The notes under the pieces were generated by a model. That model saw only the letters and a program-made list of their open reading frames with translations, ran no database searches and had not been told where the DNA came from. From assembly GCF_947496485.1 (NCBI RefSeq), contig NZ_CANMCZ010000001.1:181596-245595 (forward strand): a stretch of 64,000 bases of DNA, read 5' to 3'. A program made the translations under genes and the position numbers. The DNA is from an uncultured Winogradskyella sp. Lineage in GTDB: Bacteria > Bacteroidota > Bacteroidia > Flavobacteriales > Flavobacteriaceae. Below, piece after piece: positions 42,645-50,658 of this stretch (its first letter is position 1; each line of letters starts with the position of its first letter).

Positions 42645-44942
42645 ATGGAGTATCTTTTAAAAGCATCAGTAGTAATAGTCGTCTTCTATTTGTGTTTCCA
42701 TTTCTTTTTAAAGAAAGAGACATTTTTTCAGCATAATAGATGGTTTCTATTAATAGGTTTAGTAGTTGCCTTGGTGTTTCCATTTATTGTGATCCCTGTT
42801 TATATACCAATAGAACCTATTGTTATATCCGAGAATGTTTACACGCAAAATATACCCTTAAACTCTGCTACTATTGAACATGAAACGGTATTTGATTGGA
42901 CCAAACTATTTCCAATTATTTATGGAATTGGATTTATATTATTTTCAATTCAATTTATATTACAATTTGGCTCTTTAGCCATACTCTTATTAAAAAATCC
43001 AAAACACAAAGACAAACATTTTACTTATGTTGTTGTAAAGACCAAAATATCGCCTTTTTCATTTTTTAAGTGGATTGTTTTTAACCCTGAATCTTTTGAA
43101 GAAAATGAACTAAAGCTTATACTAACACATGAGAAAGTGCATGCTCAACAATTGCACTCCATAGACATATTGCTAGTACAAGTTACCTGTATTATATTTT
43201 GGTTTAATCCCTTGGTTTGGCTATACAGAAAAGGGTTACGCCAAAATTTAGAATATATCGCTGACTGCAAAACCCAGACTTGTTCTGTAAACGAAAAAGA
43301 ATACCAACACTTATTATTAAAAACAAGTGTAGCAAATCACAACATTTCATTATCAAATAATTTTTATAATTCATTAATCAAAGAACGAATCGTTATGTTA
43401 CAAAAATCGAGATCAAACAGAAAAAAACAATGGAAATACGTATTAATGTTACCGCTTTTAGGTGGTTTATTAATAAGTATGAATACTGAAAAAGTATATT
43501 TAGATGCCGAAAAACCAGCTTTAAACTCAGAAAAAACTATAGAATTTGTTGTTACCAAAAACACAACTGACAATCAATTAAAAGCCATGTCAGAAGCTGT
43601 TGATAGTAAAGGTGGAACTTTAGTTTTCAGCGAAATAAAACGAAATGAAGATAATGAGCTTATAGACATTTTTGTTAAACTTTATGATCGTAGCTATGGA
43701 GGAGGTGATTCTAAAAATACCATAGACCCTTTTATAATTTATAAAGAATTATTTGGCAAAGGTGGTGGTTATGTTGGTAGAATAGATGGTGCAACCATAC
43801 ATTTCGACCAAAAACTTAGCACTATTTCGGATAAAGTAGTTGAGGAACTACAAAATAGAGCCCATAAAGCAATGGTCAAAACTGGAATACAAAATGAAAA
43901 AGACTTAAAAAGAATTGAAAAAAAGCGAGCTGAATATGGGAAAGTCGAAATGAACAAAATGAAGGTGTCCTCAACACCTGTAAAAACAACTTCAGTTACG
44001 AAGCCTGATAAAAATAGTCAACTCATAGCTATGGCTGCACCTCAAAAATCTAAAAGTAAACCTCAATTGAATGGAGATATTTCTATTACAATAATTACAA
44101 AAAATACCACGGATTCAGAATTAGACGAGATAAAGGAGAATCTGAAAAAAGAGGGTTTAACTGCTAAATTTAAAGGAGTAAAACGCAACAAGAATGGTGA
44201 GATTACTGCAATAAAAATTGAAGTGAAATCTAAAAATTCTAATACTAGTTATAATGTTAACTCAGATGAAGCTATTGACCCAGTAAAAATTATTTATAAC
44301 GAAAATAAAAACACTATTTCAATTGGAAATAGCAATGCAAAACACATAGAAAATACATTTGTATATGAAACTAAAGGCTCAAAACATAAGCTTCGTAATT
44401 CAAGAAACGGAAGTCATGTTTATGTAATATCAGATGACGAGCATGAGCATGATGAAGAACATGAGCATGATGAAGAGCATGAGGATCATGATGTCCAATA
44501 TATTATCAAGGCTAATGGTAAAAAAGGTAAAAGAAAAATTATAAAACGAAGTAAAAATGTACATGTTGTTTCTGATGACAACAAAGTTGTAGAAGTTATA
44601 GTTGATGAAGATGAAGGCAATAAATTTGTAATAAGAGGTAAAGCTAAAAGTGTTTGGGTAAGCGATAATGAAAATGGAAGAAGTAATGATGATAATGTAA
44701 AAGAGGAAATAATCATTTTACAAAATGCACATGACAAGAATAATATCTTCATTTCTAGCAATGACGATAAGGACCCTTTATTTATACTTGATGGAAAAGA
44801 GGTAACCAAAGATAAATTTAAAGATTTAAAGGCTGATTCTATAGAATCCGTTACAGTCTTAAAGGATAAAAAGGCCATCGAAAAATATGGAGAAAAAGCA
44901 AAAAATGGTGTCATTGTTATAAAGACAAAAAAGAAGAACTAA
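42645..44942 (+). CDS. BlaR1-like M56 metallopeptidase with TonB-plug-like C-terminus
   Basis: The 765-residue protein has membrane helices near residues 1-20, 32-53 and 92-112, the M56 zinc motif HEKVH near residue 160 with the later EYIADCKTQ glutamate/aspartate segment, and a fourth helix near 262-276. The extracytoplasmic half has no penicillin-binding domain. It holds two copies of a TKNTTD-x-x-L domain (about 300 and 485), an acidic His-rich stretch of HEHDEE repeats near 605, and a closing plug-like motif (PLFILDGKEV ... SIESVTVLKDKKAIEKYG ... NGVIVIKTKK). It should sense an envelope signal and cleave the BlaI-like repressor. A terminator follows. Confidence 0.85.
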   Translation: MEYLLKASVVIVVFYLCFHFFLKKETFFQHNRWFLLIGLVVALVFPFIVIPVYIPIEPIVISENVYTQNIPLNSATIEHETVFDWTKLFPIIYGIGFILFSIQFILQFGSLAILLLKNPKHKDKHFTYVVVKTKISPFSFFKWIVFNPESFEENELKLILTHEKVHAQQLHSIDILLVQVTCIIFWFNPLVWLYRKGLRQNLEYIADCKTQTCSVNEKEYQHLLLKTSVANHNISLSNNFYNSLIKERIVMLQKSRSNRKKQWKYVLMLPLLGGLLISMNTEKVYLDAEKPALNSEKTIEFVVTKNTTDNQLKAMSEAVDSKGGTLVFSEIKRNEDNELIDIFVKLYDRSYGGGDSKNTIDPFIIYKELFGKGGGYVGRIDGATIHFDQKLSTISDKVVEELQNRAHKAMVKTGIQNEKDLKRIEKKRAEYGKVEMNKMKVSSTPVKTTSVTKPDKNSQLIAMAAPQKSKSKPQLNGDISITIITKNTTDSELDEIKENLKKEGLTAKFKGVKRNKNGEITAIKIEVKSKNSNTSYNVNSDEAIDPVKIIYNENKNTISIGNSNAKHIENTFVYETKGSKHKLRNSRNGSHVYVISDDEHEHDEEHEHDEEHEDHDVQYIIKANGKKGKRKIIKRSKNVHVVSDDNKVVEVIVDEDEGNKFVIRGKAKSVWVSDNENGRSNDDNVKEEIIILQNAHDKNNIFISSNDDKDPLFILDGKEVTKDKFKDLKADSIESVTVLKDKKAIEKYGEKAKNGVIVIKTKKKN

Positions 44943-44969
44943 TTTATTTTCATCAATCAATCAACAGGA

Positions 44970-45004
44970 AAAAGCCAAACTAAAATTTTTAGTTTGGCTT
45001 TTTT
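44970..45004. terminator. Terminator between the M56 and endonuclease genes
   Basis: AAAGCCAAACTA and TAGTTTGGCTTT pair perfectly, with A/T tracts on both sides, so it can stop both convergent transcripts. Confidence 0.85.
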
Positions 45005-45024
45005 ATTCAAAAAAATACAACTAT

Positions 45025-46983
45025 TTAATCTAGTATTATTTTCTTGCTTGTTGAACGATTATCATTCATCAATTTCAGAATATACAATCCTTTGGCTAAA
45101 TCTAAATCAACATAATCATCAATAGATTCATAATGTTTCAAAAGTTTGCCTTCAATAGAAAAAACTTCAATTTTAGTATCTCCTTTCAAACCTGCAAAAT
45201 AAACTCTTCCGTTAGTAGGATTAGGATATATTATTACCTCAGATAAGCCATTATCATCAACACTTAACGATTGGTCCCAAGTATCCCCAACATTTGTTCC
45301 CCAAATATATTCTACCATTAGTGGCTGGTCTATAAATGGATTTCTATTCTTCTGCCAATTATAAACGATATTATTTCTATTAATTTCAAAATCATCTGGC
45401 GGATCATTTCTGTGCCAATCCAATAAAGTTGCTAAGTCACCTAATTGCCCAGTAGTATTTGGAAAACCATTAACTACTTCTAATCCGTTGTATCGAATCT
45501 CCATATATAACACGCTACGTGCTACATCACCTCTAAAACTTCCCAAAGTTCCTGTTGGGCCAACATATTGTCCATAATGCTGATTTCCACGAGAACTATT
45601 CTCAGCTGCATCCGCTGCTCTCAATGCATGAGCATCTGAATTTCCATGACGAAGCGAATCTGCTTTGGTTGTCCAAAATATGTCTATTCCATCTGCTATT
45701 TCATCGTCTTCAATATCAAAAAAACCACCTCTAGATCGCGGAAATGTATGTTCTCTGTTCCACTTACCTGTATTATCAGAACTTGTTTGAAAATCTAGTT
45801 TTGGTCTTCCTTCTTCAGAATACACTAACCAAACCTGGTTACTATTAAGCGGATTCTGATCAGCTTCTTTTAAAATATCAGTAACGTCTGCATAAGTTTG
45901 CGCTCTAACCGTTGTAGGATCAGAAATAATATCCTGTAAAGCTTGTCTCAGAGCGGTATCCGCAAGACCATCCGTGCTATCATAATAACCAATTGGTTGT
46001 GTACTTTGCACAATTCCTGTTGTTGGATTAACTGGTGTTCCCCAAGCAGCCATTGTAAAATCGTTGTCAACAACTCTTACTTCAACAAAATTATTAGAAG
46101 GCACCAATGGTTCCACTAAATCTAAGAACTGTACTTCTAAAACCTCGTCACCTTCATCTGTAGTATCATCAACTAGATTAATAGTAGTACTTGTAGAATT
46201 TGATCCAGTAGAAATTATTAGACTTAAATTTCCTGTAAAATCTGAAGTATCGAATCCAAAATTATCTAAACTTATAGTAAAATTTAAATCTGAAGAAACA
46301 TTGGTTTCAGAAGTAAAAGTGATATCAAAAGTATCACCTTCTCCATACTCAGTTTCTACTACTGAAATTGTAACTGGATTAATATCGCTTCCGGAACCAT
46401 CATTTTCGCGTCGCGGAGTTGGTGTAGCTGCAGAAAATGACTCTACATCCATATTATCCACAAATCGCTGTATAGATTTTGGATTGGCATTAGTACCATT
46501 ATCATTGTATTGCGTGGTTTCTCCCATCAAAGCCAACAAAGCTGTGTCATCAGAATCATTAGTTCCATATACCATAGCATCTACTAAATTGGTCTGTGTG
46601 GCTAAAGTACCTTCTGGAAAATCATTGATGGAAGCTAAATATAAGCCTACTGCATCTGCTCCATTCTGAATTACATTTTCTGAAATTAATAACTGAGGGA
46701 AAGGAGATACTCCTCCGCTACCTATTAATAATAATCCATTATTATCTGTTGTGTAACCATCCAAATCAATAACCATGTAACTAGAATCTCCTCCGCTACT
46801 TGAGCCATTAAAGAAAACTAAAATGTAACCATCTGTAGAAAAATTTGGAGTCTCAGACTTTAACTCCACAAACTCGGCAGTATCTGTACTTGGGGAATCT
46901 GCGTCTAATTCATTAATCACTATAGTTTGTGACCAACTCATTAGTGATATGAAAAATACAATACTTGCAAAAATTCTGTTCAT
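45025..46983 (-). CDS. Secreted endonuclease I with lamin-tail and Calx-beta-like domains and T9SS tail
   Basis: The 652-residue protein has a signal peptide (residues 1-19). A lamin-tail domain comes next (VINELDADSPSTDTAEFVEL to about 150), then a Calx-beta-like segment (about 205-305, SVVETEYGEGDTFDITFTSE). The endonuclease I (EndA/NucM) domain follows with the catalytic WNREHTFPRSRGG near 410 and DAHALRAAD. The C-terminus is a type IX secretion tail (IIYPNPTNGRVYF ... GLYILKL ... KKIILD). It should degrade extracellular DNA for nutrients. A perfect -7 box lies just upstream. Confidence 0.92.
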   Translation of the reverse strand: MNRIFASIVFFISLMSWSQTIVINELDADSPSTDTAEFVELKSETPNFSTDGYILVFFNGSSSGGDSSYMVIDLDGYTTDNNGLLLIGSGGVSPFPQLLISENVIQNGADAVGLYLASINDFPEGTLATQTNLVDAMVYGTNDSDDTALLALMGETTQYNDNGTNANPKSIQRFVDNMDVESFSAATPTPRRENDGSGSDINPVTISVVETEYGEGDTFDITFTSETNVSSDLNFTISLDNFGFDTSDFTGNLSLIISTGSNSTSTTINLVDDTTDEGDEVLEVQFLDLVEPLVPSNNFVEVRVVDNDFTMAAWGTPVNPTTGIVQSTQPIGYYDSTDGLADTALRQALQDIISDPTTVRAQTYADVTDILKEADQNPLNSNQVWLVYSEEGRPKLDFQTSSDNTGKWNREHTFPRSRGGFFDIEDDEIADGIDIFWTTKADSLRHGNSDAHALRAADAAENSSRGNQHYGQYVGPTGTLGSFRGDVARSVLYMEIRYNGLEVVNGFPNTTGQLGDLATLLDWHRNDPPDDFEINRNNIVYNWQKNRNPFIDQPLMVEYIWGTNVGDTWDQSLSVDDNGLSEVIIYPNPTNGRVYFAGLKGDTKIEVFSIEGKLLKHYESIDDYVDLDLAKGLYILKLMNDNRSTSKKIILD

Positions 46984-46998
46984 CTTCTATTTTTTTTA

Positions 46999-47006
46999 CA
47001 AAGATA
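46999..47006 (-). promoter_or_regulatory. -7 box TATCTTTG for the endonuclease gene
   Basis: The minus strand reads TATCTTTG, a perfect TAnnTTTG match 15 bases before the start codon. Confidence 0.55.
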
Positions 47007-47576
47007 GCTTTAAAATTAAGTACTACTGTAAGGTCAAAATTAATTACAAAAAATAGCGCAAACAGAATATGATATTTATCACATTTTAATTTCGAAAAAA
47101 GATGAAAAGCTAAAAAACAATCATTTTAATGATGAAAAGCCTCTACGATTATCAAATCCACTTCCAAAATGCCCTATAAATATATCAAATTCATATATAA
47201 AATTGAATTAATTATTACAAATAGTAACTAAATTTAAGGCAAGTCACATTTTATTAAAACTATTATGATTTTTATACTTACAAATTCATATTCAAATTCG
47301 TTGATTTATATAAAAACATTTGGAGAATTATTCGTTGCCGATATATATTGAAAACTCAATCAAGTAAACGAAGTAATTTATTAACCTCTAAAACCAAAAA
47401 ATTATGATGACATTAGCAAAATTGATTATTGATATTATATTTTCAATATTCTAAATTAAAACCAAACAACCAATCAAAAAAATGTAAAACTTAGTTCTAG
47501 AATAAGTTTTACTATTTTTGTCACTAAAGTGACATTAGACAAAAGTTTAAATGAGCTTTTGTAACAAATCCAAAAC
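47007..47576. other. 570-base gap with palindromes and a micro-ORF
   Basis: This stretch is very AT-rich and has no ordinary gene. It holds TTTG (47319-47322) with TATATATTG (47342-47350) in promoter-like spacing and a 16-codon hydrophobic frame (47404-47454, MMTLAKLIIDIIFSIF). Two palindromes follow: GTAAAACTTA/TAAGTTTTAC at 47484-47512 and GTCACT-AA-AGTGAC at 47520-47533. The left part (47007-47300) shows nothing I can name. Confidence 0.45.
47484..47519 (+). terminator. Possible terminator of a short transcript
   Basis: GTAAAACTTA (47484-47493) pairs perfectly over ten bases with TAAGTTTTAC (47503-47512) around GTTCTAGAA, followed by TATTTTT. The loop is itself a TTCTAGAA palindrome, so an operator role is also possible. 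Confidence 0.45.
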
Positions 47577-47726
47577 ATGAAGAAATCTATCTTTAAGCTT
47601 ATCGCAAAAGCTAATAAAGCAATTCTTCCCAGTTATTCCAAAAAACAATTAGATCTTAGTAAAGCCACTAAGATTCAACTTGCTATAATAGGTTGGCGAG
47701 TGTATATTACCAAAAATGCGCTCTAA
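47577..47726 (+). CDS. Small basic protein, 49 residues
   Basis: The frame from ATG 47577 encodes MKKSIFKLIAKANKAILPSY followed by SKKQLDLSKATKIQLAIIGW and RVYITKNAL. The composition is strongly basic with regular helical spacing. From memory, short proteins with this LPSYSKK-x-LD-x-xKA ... IGWR-x-x-x-TxNAL pattern recur in Flavobacteriaceae, where automatic annotation sometimes calls them SsrA-binding-like. I cannot confirm the function. No signal peptide is evident despite the basic start. A hairpin terminator follows at 47735. Confidence 0.6.
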   Translation: MKKSIFKLIAKANKAILPSYSKKQLDLSKATKIQLAIIGWRVYITKNAL

Positions 47727-47760
47727 TAAAAAAAGACTACCAAAAGGTAGCCTTATTTTT
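47727..47760. terminator. Terminator between the small basic gene and the TonB receptor
   Basis: CTACC and GGTAG pair around AAAA, with an A-rich tract to the left and a T-rich tract to the right. The minus-strand T tract (T7) is the stronger, so it mainly ends the receptor transcript. Confidence 0.65.
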
Positions 47761-47779
47761 AAAAATATTAACTATTCTA

Positions 47780-50014
47780 TTAAAACCTTACTGACAACAT
47801 AGCTCTCATAAAGAAAGGTGTACCTGGAGTAAAGGTTATTTCTTCTACTGGATCAGTTTCATTAAATAAACGCGTTTCTGTTGCAAATTGTGTTTCGTTC
47901 CACTCTACATCGAATAAATTTTCTACGATTAGACCAAAAGACCAATTTTTTGCGAAATTGTAATTCAAGTTCAAATCGGTAACTAAATAGCCCTCAGCCA
48001 CGATAGAATCATCTTCATTCGCTGGTCTATCATCTACATACCTGTAGTTTAAACTTCCTGAAAACTTTCCTAAATCCCTAACTGTAATACCACCAACAGA
48101 TGTTAAATCTGGTGCCAAAGGAATAAAATCTTGTCCATTAGGCTCTTCTGTGCTTCTTGCTATTGTATAATTGATATCACTATTAATAAATAGCCAATCA
48201 TTAATTTGATAACGAAATCCGAAATCAACACCATAGCGCTTTGTTTTACCACTCGGTTCCACAATACCTGCATCACCAACGTAAACAAACTCCTGCTCTA
48301 AAAACAAGCTCCATAATGCGGCATTAACAACCAATCTATTAGCTGGTTTCCATATCGTACCTAAATCCGCTCCAAATGCCGAAGGCAATGTTTGTTCTCC
48401 GGTATTTGCCGTAACCACCCTTGCATCGTTAGAGTGAAAACCATAACCAAGTTTACCGAATAATTGTAAATTTTCAGAAGCCGTGAATATTGTATTAAAT
48501 TTCGGGCTAATAATAACATCATTTTCACTCAAGGTCTCAAAGGAATCTGCTAAGAAATCCACATAATTAAACTTAAAATAATCTAATCGAAGCCCTGGAT
48601 TAAATTTCCATTTCTTCGTTTTTAGATTGGCACTTAAAAAAGCATAACCGTTAAGCTCATCGATATCACCAAATGCTATTCTTTCTAAAGTCTCACGTCT
48701 ATTCCTAGTTTTTGATAATTCGACATCATTATTATCATCGTATCTAAATCCTAAACCAGCATCAAAATCAAATTGCATGTCGTGATTATCTAAATGAAAA
48801 TCGCGACTATAAACTGATTCTGCACCTGCAATAAGACGATTTTCTTTCTGCTTAATTTGATCACCATTAACTGGATCTTCTAGAAAGAATGTAAAGTTGG
48901 AATACAACTCAAATCCGTATCTCGATAAAAAGGCTTTAGACTTAATGCTTTGGTGCTCGTCTAATTGCTTTTTGTGATTTACCCATATGTTAGATCTACT
49001 CGTGTTACCACCCTCAGTATCGTCAATAGCACCAAAGCGACCTATGATTCCTTGTTCAACAGCTCTTGTAGGAATCTGACCAGAAGCATCCCAACGACTT
49101 TGAAAATGCGAAATGGATAAAGTTAATTCTTCATCTTCATAATTATTAAAGTTGTAGCGTCCCAATATATTGAAACGGTTAAAATTTTGAGGTGAATTAA
49201 AAACACCATCAGTAAGCACTAATTCTGATGCAATGAATGTATTACTATTCTCAGTATCTGAGATTTTAAACATATTTACATTTCTAATCGTATTAAATTG
49301 ACCCACCTCTAGTTTTACCAAATTATCATCAATCTTCTTTTTGGTGTTTAATTCTACATAACCAGCGGTATTAAAGTTACCTACATTAGCATAATAAGGT
49401 CCTTTAGCAAAGTCTATATTATCAATAGTTTCAGGAATAATAAAGTGCATATCCGCATAACCTTGTCCATGTGCATGAGATACCATATTAACAGGTAAAC
49501 CATCGGTAGAGATAGTGATATCCGTTCCGTGGTCAATATCAAAACCTCTTAAAAAGATTTGCTCGGCCTTTCCACCGCCTGCATGTTGGCCAATAATTAA
49601 TCCTGGCACTTTTCTCAAAATTTCCTGTGCAGATTTTATCGGATTAGTTTTAATATCTACATTGACATATTCCGTTAATGCGTTTACCTTAGATACTAAA
49701 ACGACTTGATCTAAAGATACTGAGGATTCGACCAAGATAATGTTAACCGTTGCGTCCAATTGATCTTCTGTAATTGTAATTTTTTGTTTTTCGTAACCTA
49801 AGCCACTTATAATTAAGACATCTCCAACTGAGATATCATCAAGTTCATAATAACCAGCTACATTGGAATCTGTAAAACCACCTGTGTTTTGGTTATATAC
49901 GTTTACGCCCTCTATTGGCGTTTTCTTTTCGTCTGTAATTCTCCCATTTATTTCATGGGCAAAAATATTACCGCTTAGTGCCATAAACACTAAGCAAAAT
50001 AAAATCTGTTTCAT
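47780..50014 (-). CDS. TonB-dependent outer-membrane receptor with His-containing plug
   Basis: The 744-residue protein has a signal peptide (residues 1-19), a carboxypeptidase-regulatory-like domain (about 20-105, INGRITDEKKTPIEGVNVYN), a plug domain (about 115-225) and a 22-strand barrel ending in an aromatic strand (MRAMLSVRF). The plug contains IFLRGFDIDHGTDITISTDG and VNMVSHAHGQGYADMHFIIP. This His-Ala-His-Gly block marks a widespread receptor subgroup I associate with metal or metal-chelate uptake. The ligand is not proven. It lies 166 bases after the His-rich 50181 gene on the same strand, downstream of the NRPS unit, with a palindrome in the gap. Confidence 0.9.
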   Translation of the reverse strand: MKQILFCLVFMALSGNIFAHEINGRITDEKKTPIEGVNVYNQNTGGFTDSNVAGYYELDDISVGDVLIISGLGYEKQKITITEDQLDATVNIILVESSVSLDQVVLVSKVNALTEYVNVDIKTNPIKSAQEILRKVPGLIIGQHAGGGKAEQIFLRGFDIDHGTDITISTDGLPVNMVSHAHGQGYADMHFIIPETIDNIDFAKGPYYANVGNFNTAGYVELNTKKKIDDNLVKLEVGQFNTIRNVNMFKISDTENSNTFIASELVLTDGVFNSPQNFNRFNILGRYNFNNYEDEELTLSISHFQSRWDASGQIPTRAVEQGIIGRFGAIDDTEGGNTSRSNIWVNHKKQLDEHQSIKSKAFLSRYGFELYSNFTFFLEDPVNGDQIKQKENRLIAGAESVYSRDFHLDNHDMQFDFDAGLGFRYDDNNDVELSKTRNRRETLERIAFGDIDELNGYAFLSANLKTKKWKFNPGLRLDYFKFNYVDFLADSFETLSENDVIISPKFNTIFTASENLQLFGKLGYGFHSNDARVVTANTGEQTLPSAFGADLGTIWKPANRLVVNAALWSLFLEQEFVYVGDAGIVEPSGKTKRYGVDFGFRYQINDWLFINSDINYTIARSTEEPNGQDFIPLAPDLTSVGGITVRDLGKFSGSLNYRYVDDRPANEDDSIVAEGYLVTDLNLNYNFAKNWSFGLIVENLFDVEWNETQFATETRLFNETDPVEEITFTPGTPFFMRAMLSVRF

Positions 50015-50093
50015 AACTTATTTTTTATTAAAACTTTAATGTGATTGTAATTTTTTCAACGCAGATAAATCAATTTTAGTCAAAGATTTACTG

Positions 50094-50109
50094 CCCATAG
50101 TTATATGGG
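50094..50109. promoter_or_regulatory. Palindrome in the TonB receptor promoter region
   Basis: CCCATA-GTTA-TATGGG is a perfect six-base inverted repeat 80 bases before the receptor start. A near -7 box AATCTTTG (minus strand, 50080-50087) lies just downstream of it, so the palindrome would overlap the -33 region. It is a candidate operator. Confidence 0.4.
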
Positions 50110-50180
50110 TTTAATTGAAAACTAAATATTTTAGAAAAGAAGAAATCATCAGAAATCTAGATTTCTTCCTCGAGAAGAAG

Positions 50181-50654
50181 TTAAACTTTGGGAGGTCGAT
50201 ATAACTGTTCTAAATATCCATTTTTGTAGAATATATGTGTTATCCAAAATTCAGGCTTATCCATCTTAAAAGAATTTTGAAATATAAAATTGTACTTACT
50301 TGAAGTAATATGCTTATTTAATTTAAAATCTACAGTGGTTGTTTCTCCATTATGATTTTTATTATCATTCGATTGTTCATCAAAAATTTCATCTAAAAAA
50401 TCTAAAACTTTGTGCTGGTGATTTAAATCATGGTTACCAACATTAGTTCCCGATTTTAATTGATTTACATAATCATTGTTATCAACCTCATCATGCTGAA
50501 GTATATAACTTGGAATTTCGAGATTATGAGAAATAGTATGCAAAATACTTCTTAATGGTAATTGTGCTAGTCCTAAAATATAGCATAGCGTAATCGTCCC
50601 AGCGATTACTCTGAACAAATTATGCTTAATACTATTCTGTCTATAAAACTGCAT
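50181..50654 (-). CDS. Membrane-anchored histidine-rich protein beside the TonB receptor
   Basis: The 157-residue protein has one hydrophobic segment (residues 14-33) and a soluble part scattered with His: LHTISHNLE, LQHDEV, NHDLNHQHKVLDFLDEIFDE and NKNHNGE. It ends LEQLYRPPKV. Small proteins with an HxH-LDFL motif and an LYRPPK-type end often stand next to TonB receptors in Flavobacteriaceae, as I recall, but I know of no assigned function. The histidines suggest metal binding in the periplasm. The start is only four bases after the NRPS stop, so it is part of the biosynthetic transcript and links it to the receptor. Confidence 0.65.
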   Translation of the reverse strand: MQFYRQNSIKHNLFRVIAGTITLCYILGLAQLPLRSILHTISHNLEIPSYILQHDEVDNNDYVNQLKSGTNVGNHDLNHQHKVLDFLDEIFDEQSNDNKNHNGETTTVDFKLNKHITSSKYNFIFQNSFKMDKPEFWITHIFYKNGYLEQLYRPPKV

Positions 50655-50658
50655 CTAT

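Noticed and set aside
44486..44914. 142-codon minus-strand frame inside the M56 gene
   Set aside because: It is antisense to the acidic repeat region, which turns into Ser/Phe/Leu-rich noise on the other strand.
46064..46669. 201-codon plus-strand frame inside the endonuclease gene
   Set aside because: It is antisense to the lamin-tail and Calx-beta region, with Ser/Thr-rich low-complexity content typical of shadow frames.
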